Of a stretch of DNA of 64,000 bases, positions 61,526-64,000 are shown piece by piece (within the stretch, counting starts at the first letter, position 1; the number at the start of each line of letters is the position of its first letter). A program made the position numbers and the translations under genes. The DNA lies in assembly GCF_016428585.1 (NCBI RefSeq), contig NZ_JAELVR010000012.1, positions 1-64,000 on the forward strand. Reading direction: 5' to 3'. A model generated the notes under the pieces. It saw only the letters and a program-made list of their open reading frames with translations, did not search any database and was not told where the DNA came from. This stretch comes from Sedimentitalea arenosa (GTDB lineage: Bacteria > Pseudomonadota > Alphaproteobacteria > Rhodobacterales > Rhodobacteraceae).

Positions 61526-62656
61526 ATGCAATCCGAGATCGTGGTGGTCGGGGCCGGAATCGGCGGGGTCGCGGTTGCGACCGCCCTGGCCCAAAGCGGC
61601 CGCGACGTCACCGTTCTGGAGCAGGCGGCGGCGCTGGAGGAAGTCGGCGCCGGGCTGCAGATCAGTGCCAATGGCATGGCGGTCCTGCGCGCGCTGGGGG
61701 TGGCCGACGCGGTGCGGGCCGGCGCGGTCCGTTCCGAGGGAACCGAGATCCGCGATGCGGCGCGGGGACGGTTGGTGACGCGCGTGCCGCCACCGGCGGC
61801 GGGGCCGACATGGTATCTGCACCGCGCCGATCTGCTGGACCGGCTGGTGGAGCGCGCGCGGTCCGTGGGCGTGGTTTTCGACCTGGGTGCGCGGGTCGAC
61901 GACTACGCGCCCGAGGACACGGGGTGCGCGGTGACGCTGGCCGGGGGCGAAACGCGCCGGGCCGGGCTGGTGATCGCCGCGGATGGCGGCCAGAGCCGGG
62001 CCCGTCAGCGTGTCGAGGAGCCGTCGCGGCCGGTTTTCTCGCGTCAGGTGGCGTGGCGGGCCCTGATTCCGTGGACGGGCGCGGTGCCGTCGGCCGCGGC
62101 GGTGCTGACCATGGCGCCCGGGCGGCACGTGGTCAGCTATCCGCTGCGCGGCGGAGCGCTGATGAACCTGGTGGCGGTCGAGGAGCGCGCGGACTGGACC
62201 CGGGAAGGCTGGCGCCACGAAGGCGATCCGGCGGCGCTGCGCGCGGCCTTTGCCGGCTTCGGCGGCGCGGTGGGCGACATGCTGAACGCGGTGGACCGGG
62301 CGCATCTCTGGGCGCTGTACCTGCACCCGGTCGCGACGCGCTGGCACCGGGGCGGGCTTGTGCTGCTGGGCGATGCGGCGCATCCGACCCTGCCGTTCAT
62401 GGCGCAGGGCGCGTGCCTCGCGCTCGAGGACGCCTGGGTTCTCGCGCGCTGCCTGACGGGCGGGGGCGGGCGGGACGCGTATCGCGCCGCGCGGGCGGTG
62501 CGGGCACAGCGCGTGGTCGCGGTGGCCGCCGGCAATGCCCGGCGCTTCCACCTGGGCGGGCCGGCCCGCTGGGCGGCCCAGGCGGCGCTGCGGCTGGGCG
62601 GGTCACGCATCGCGCCGCGCTATGACTGGATTTATGGCCATGATGTGACGGCCTGA
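61526..62656 (+). CDS. FAD-dependent aromatic monooxygenase (salicylate hydroxylase-like)
   Basis: The protein has 376 residues of the PHBH fold: dinucleotide motif VVVGAGIGGVAVATAL (residues about 5-20), substrate-side ADGGQSRARQ, and the GD motif VLLGDAAHPTLPFMAQGACLAL. Class A flavin monooxygenases of this type hydroxylate salicylate or similar aromatics using NAD(P)H. The start follows the dksA terminator; it is monocistronic by position. Confidence 0.9.
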   Translation: MQSEIVVVGAGIGGVAVATALAQSGRDVTVLEQAAALEEVGAGLQISANGMAVLRALGVADAVRAGAVRSEGTEIRDAARGRLVTRVPPPAAGPTWYLHRADLLDRLVERARSVGVVFDLGARVDDYAPEDTGCAVTLAGGETRRAGLVIAADGGQSRARQRVEEPSRPVFSRQVAWRALIPWTGAVPSAAAVLTMAPGRHVVSYPLRGGALMNLVAVEERADWTREGWRHEGDPAALRAAFAGFGGAVGDMLNAVDRAHLWALYLHPVATRWHRGGLVLLGDAAHPTLPFMAQGACLALEDAWVLARCLTGGGGRDAYRAARAVRAQRVVAVAAGNARRFHLGGPARWAAQAALRLGGSRIAPRYDWIYGHDVTA

Positions 62657-62728
62657 ACCGTCTGACCAAGCGGAGCGCGCTGCGCGCGCAATCCATTCTC
62701 CGTCTGGGGCCGGTGGCCGGCGACCGGG

Positions 62729-63508
62729 TCAGAGATCGAGCGATACCCAGACCGGAACGTGGTCGGAGGGTTTTTCGCGGCCCCGGATCTCGCGGTCGAT
62801 CCGGCAGTCCTGCAGCAGGTCGGCGGCTTGCGGTGTCAGCAGGATGTGATCGATGCGGATGCCGTCGTCGCGGTTCCACGCGCCGGCCTGGTAATCCCAG
62901 AAGGAATAATGCCCGGGGCCCTGTGTGCGGGCGCGGAACGCATCGGTGAAGCCGAGATTGACGATCCGCTGAAACGCCGCGCGGCTGTCCGGGCGAAACA
63001 GGGCATCCTCGCGCCAGGCGTCGGGGCGCTTGGCATCCTCGGCCTGGGGAATGATGTTGTAGTCCCCGGCCATCAGCGCGGGGTCCTCGCTGGCCAGCAG
63101 GTCGCGCGCGCGGGCGTGAAGGCGCTCCATCCATTTCAGTTTGTAGTCGAACTTCGGACCGGGCGCGGGATTTCCGTTCGGCAGGTAGAGGCCGCAGATC
63201 CGCAGGGCGCGTTTCCCGACCACGGTCGCCTCGATCCAGCGGGCCTGCTCGTCCTCGTCGTCGCCGGGCAGGCCGCGGTGCACATCTTCCAGTGGTAGCT
63301 TGGAGAGGATTGCAACCCCGTTGAAGGATTTCTGGCCGTGGGTTTCGACATTGTAGCCGCGATCCTCGAACGGTTCGCGCGGGAAGGCCTCGTCGACGGA
63401 CTTGATCTCCTGCAGCAATACCACGTCAGGTTGGGCTTCATCCAGCCAATCCAGCAGGGCGTTGGCGCGCGCTTTCACGCCGTTGATGTTGAACGTGGCG
63501 ATTTTCAT
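62729..63508 (-). CDS. xth: exodeoxyribonuclease III
   Basis: The 259-residue enzyme has the AP-endonuclease fold: start MKIATFNINGVKARAN, QEIKSVDEAFP (metal Glu), GLYLPNGNPAPG, and the C-terminal SDHVPVWVSLDL with the catalytic His. It repairs abasic sites and resects DNA ends. It is convergent with the FAD monooxygenase; its promoter lies to the right, in the 382-bp gap. Confidence 0.96.
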   Translation of the reverse strand: MKIATFNINGVKARANALLDWLDEAQPDVVLLQEIKSVDEAFPREPFEDRGYNVETHGQKSFNGVAILSKLPLEDVHRGLPGDDEDEQARWIEATVVGKRALRICGLYLPNGNPAPGPKFDYKLKWMERLHARARDLLASEDPALMAGDYNIIPQAEDAKRPDAWREDALFRPDSRAAFQRIVNLGFTDAFRARTQGPGHYSFWDYQAGAWNRDDGIRIDHILLTPQAADLLQDCRIDREIRGREKPSDHVPVWVSLDL

Positions 63509-63890
63509 GGCCGTGTCTCCGTATGCCGCTCAGGAAGTTCTATGGCCGAACCACATCCCGCGGGCAAGGTCGCTGGAGCGCAACAAAACTGATGGGATTT
63601 GTATCAAACTGAGTCGCGATACGATCCGAACTGGGGAATTGCGTGACTGATTCGCGGTCGATTCGCGGTTTTTACGGGGTCAAACCGGGGCGAATCCGGG
63701 TGGGAGGTAAGTTTTTTTTAACGATCAGAGCGTCAGCCTGTTTTCATTGAGCGTCAGCAACTTGCGTGTTTTTCTTCATGTGGATAAGTGGCGAATTGCT
63801 CAACTTCTAATTGAAAAACTTCTTTTCTTTTCCCGATTAAGCTGTAACCGTCGAGGGGCAAATCAACCCTCAACAAGCAGGAAAATCGAT
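63509..63890. other. 382-bp divergent intergenic region
   Basis: The region separates xth (minus) from the partial gene at 63891 (plus). Two direct copies of GAGCGTCAGC (63728-63737 and 63749-63758, 21 bp apart) and AT-rich tracts (63708-63722, 63806-63845) are present. No gene is seen. The copies may be operators for the plus-strand gene. Confidence 0.4.
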
Positions 63891-64000
63891 ATGACCGCAC
63901 AACGCAAAACCACCGAACTCCTTGTTTCCGCACAGGTTTCCGACAGCTCCAGCCTGTTCGACGGCGACGGCACGCACATGTTCTGCTCGGCGTCCGAGCC
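63891..64000 (+). CDS. unidentified gene, 5' fragment
   Basis: A Met at 63891 follows AGGAAA at ten bases' distance and starts a frame of at least 36 residues (MTAQRKTTELLVSAQVSDSS broken here, then SLFDGDGTHMFCS). The Thr/Ser-rich, Asp-containing text does not identify a family. The rest is outside the window. It is divergent from xth. Confidence 0.5.
   Translation, partial: MTAQRKTTELLVSAQVSDSSSLFDGDGTHMFCSASE

Noticed and set aside
1-64000. CRISPR array, intact defence system or prophage
   Set aside because: No regularly spaced repeats, cas genes, complete restriction system or phage structural genes were seen; only the hsdR and HTH fragments remain.

Overview
The window is a high-GC alphaproteobacterial chromosome segment, most likely from a marine Rhodobacterales (Roseobacter-group) bacterium. 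The evidence is a 407-residue HemA preceded by a perfect FNR/FnrL-type box, a DksA with one zinc-finger cysteine (as in Rhodobacter), a prfB without the usual frameshift, and many small conserved proteins typical of that order. This assignment rests on gene content and protein resemblance, not on a database search.

Positions 1-16000 are accessory in character. They begin with the end of an IS5-family element that abuts a decayed potassium-channel gene. An exported amidohydrolase, a probable outer-membrane protein and a membrane-anchored TPR regulator follow. Next come two AraC-type regulators, an exported NHL-type propeller protein and a pair of exported DUF1254/DUF1214 proteins. A small integrative-element remnant (13116-15833) holds a tyrosine integrase, a coupled unknown protein, an AlpA-like regulator, and fused fragments of hsdR and of a phage-type helix-turn-helix gene.

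Positions 16000-44000 are mostly chromosomal housekeeping. They hold a pirin, two identical tRNA-Asp genes, a sulfotransferase-like gene with an apparent CTG start, a glycosyltransferase, a YbaY-MliC-META envelope protein, a fluoroacetate-dehalogenase-like hydrolase and an M20 dipeptidase. Then come hemA, a RodZ-like gene, ispG, a DsbA-like/BepA-like pair, an aminotransferase, an AMIN amidase, PBP1A, an anchored M20 peptidase, prfB, an RTX protein, an amidase, a DUF2189 membrane protein, and a Rieske oxygenase with its coupled small gene and a nearby regulator.

Positions 44000-64000 carry ilvB-ilvN behind an apparent transcription attenuator, with a TTG-initiated leader peptide containing Leu-Val-Val-Ile-Val codons. 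Beyond it lie bpt, an RDD protein, DUF2852, ybaK, glnE, an RlmI-like methyltransferase coupled to a PIN protein, and a second M48 peptidase. A MoxR-VWA (CoxD/CoxE-like) neighbourhood, dksA, an FAD monooxygenase and exonuclease III follow, and the window ends in the start of an unidentified gene.

The least routine signals are the ilv attenuator, the CTG start with a strong Shine-Dalgarno, the YbaY-MliC-META fusion, the paired ATGTGAA-N5-TTyACAT palindromes near DUF2852, and the MoxR/VWA neighbourhood. I did not find a CRISPR array, an intact defence system or a prophage.
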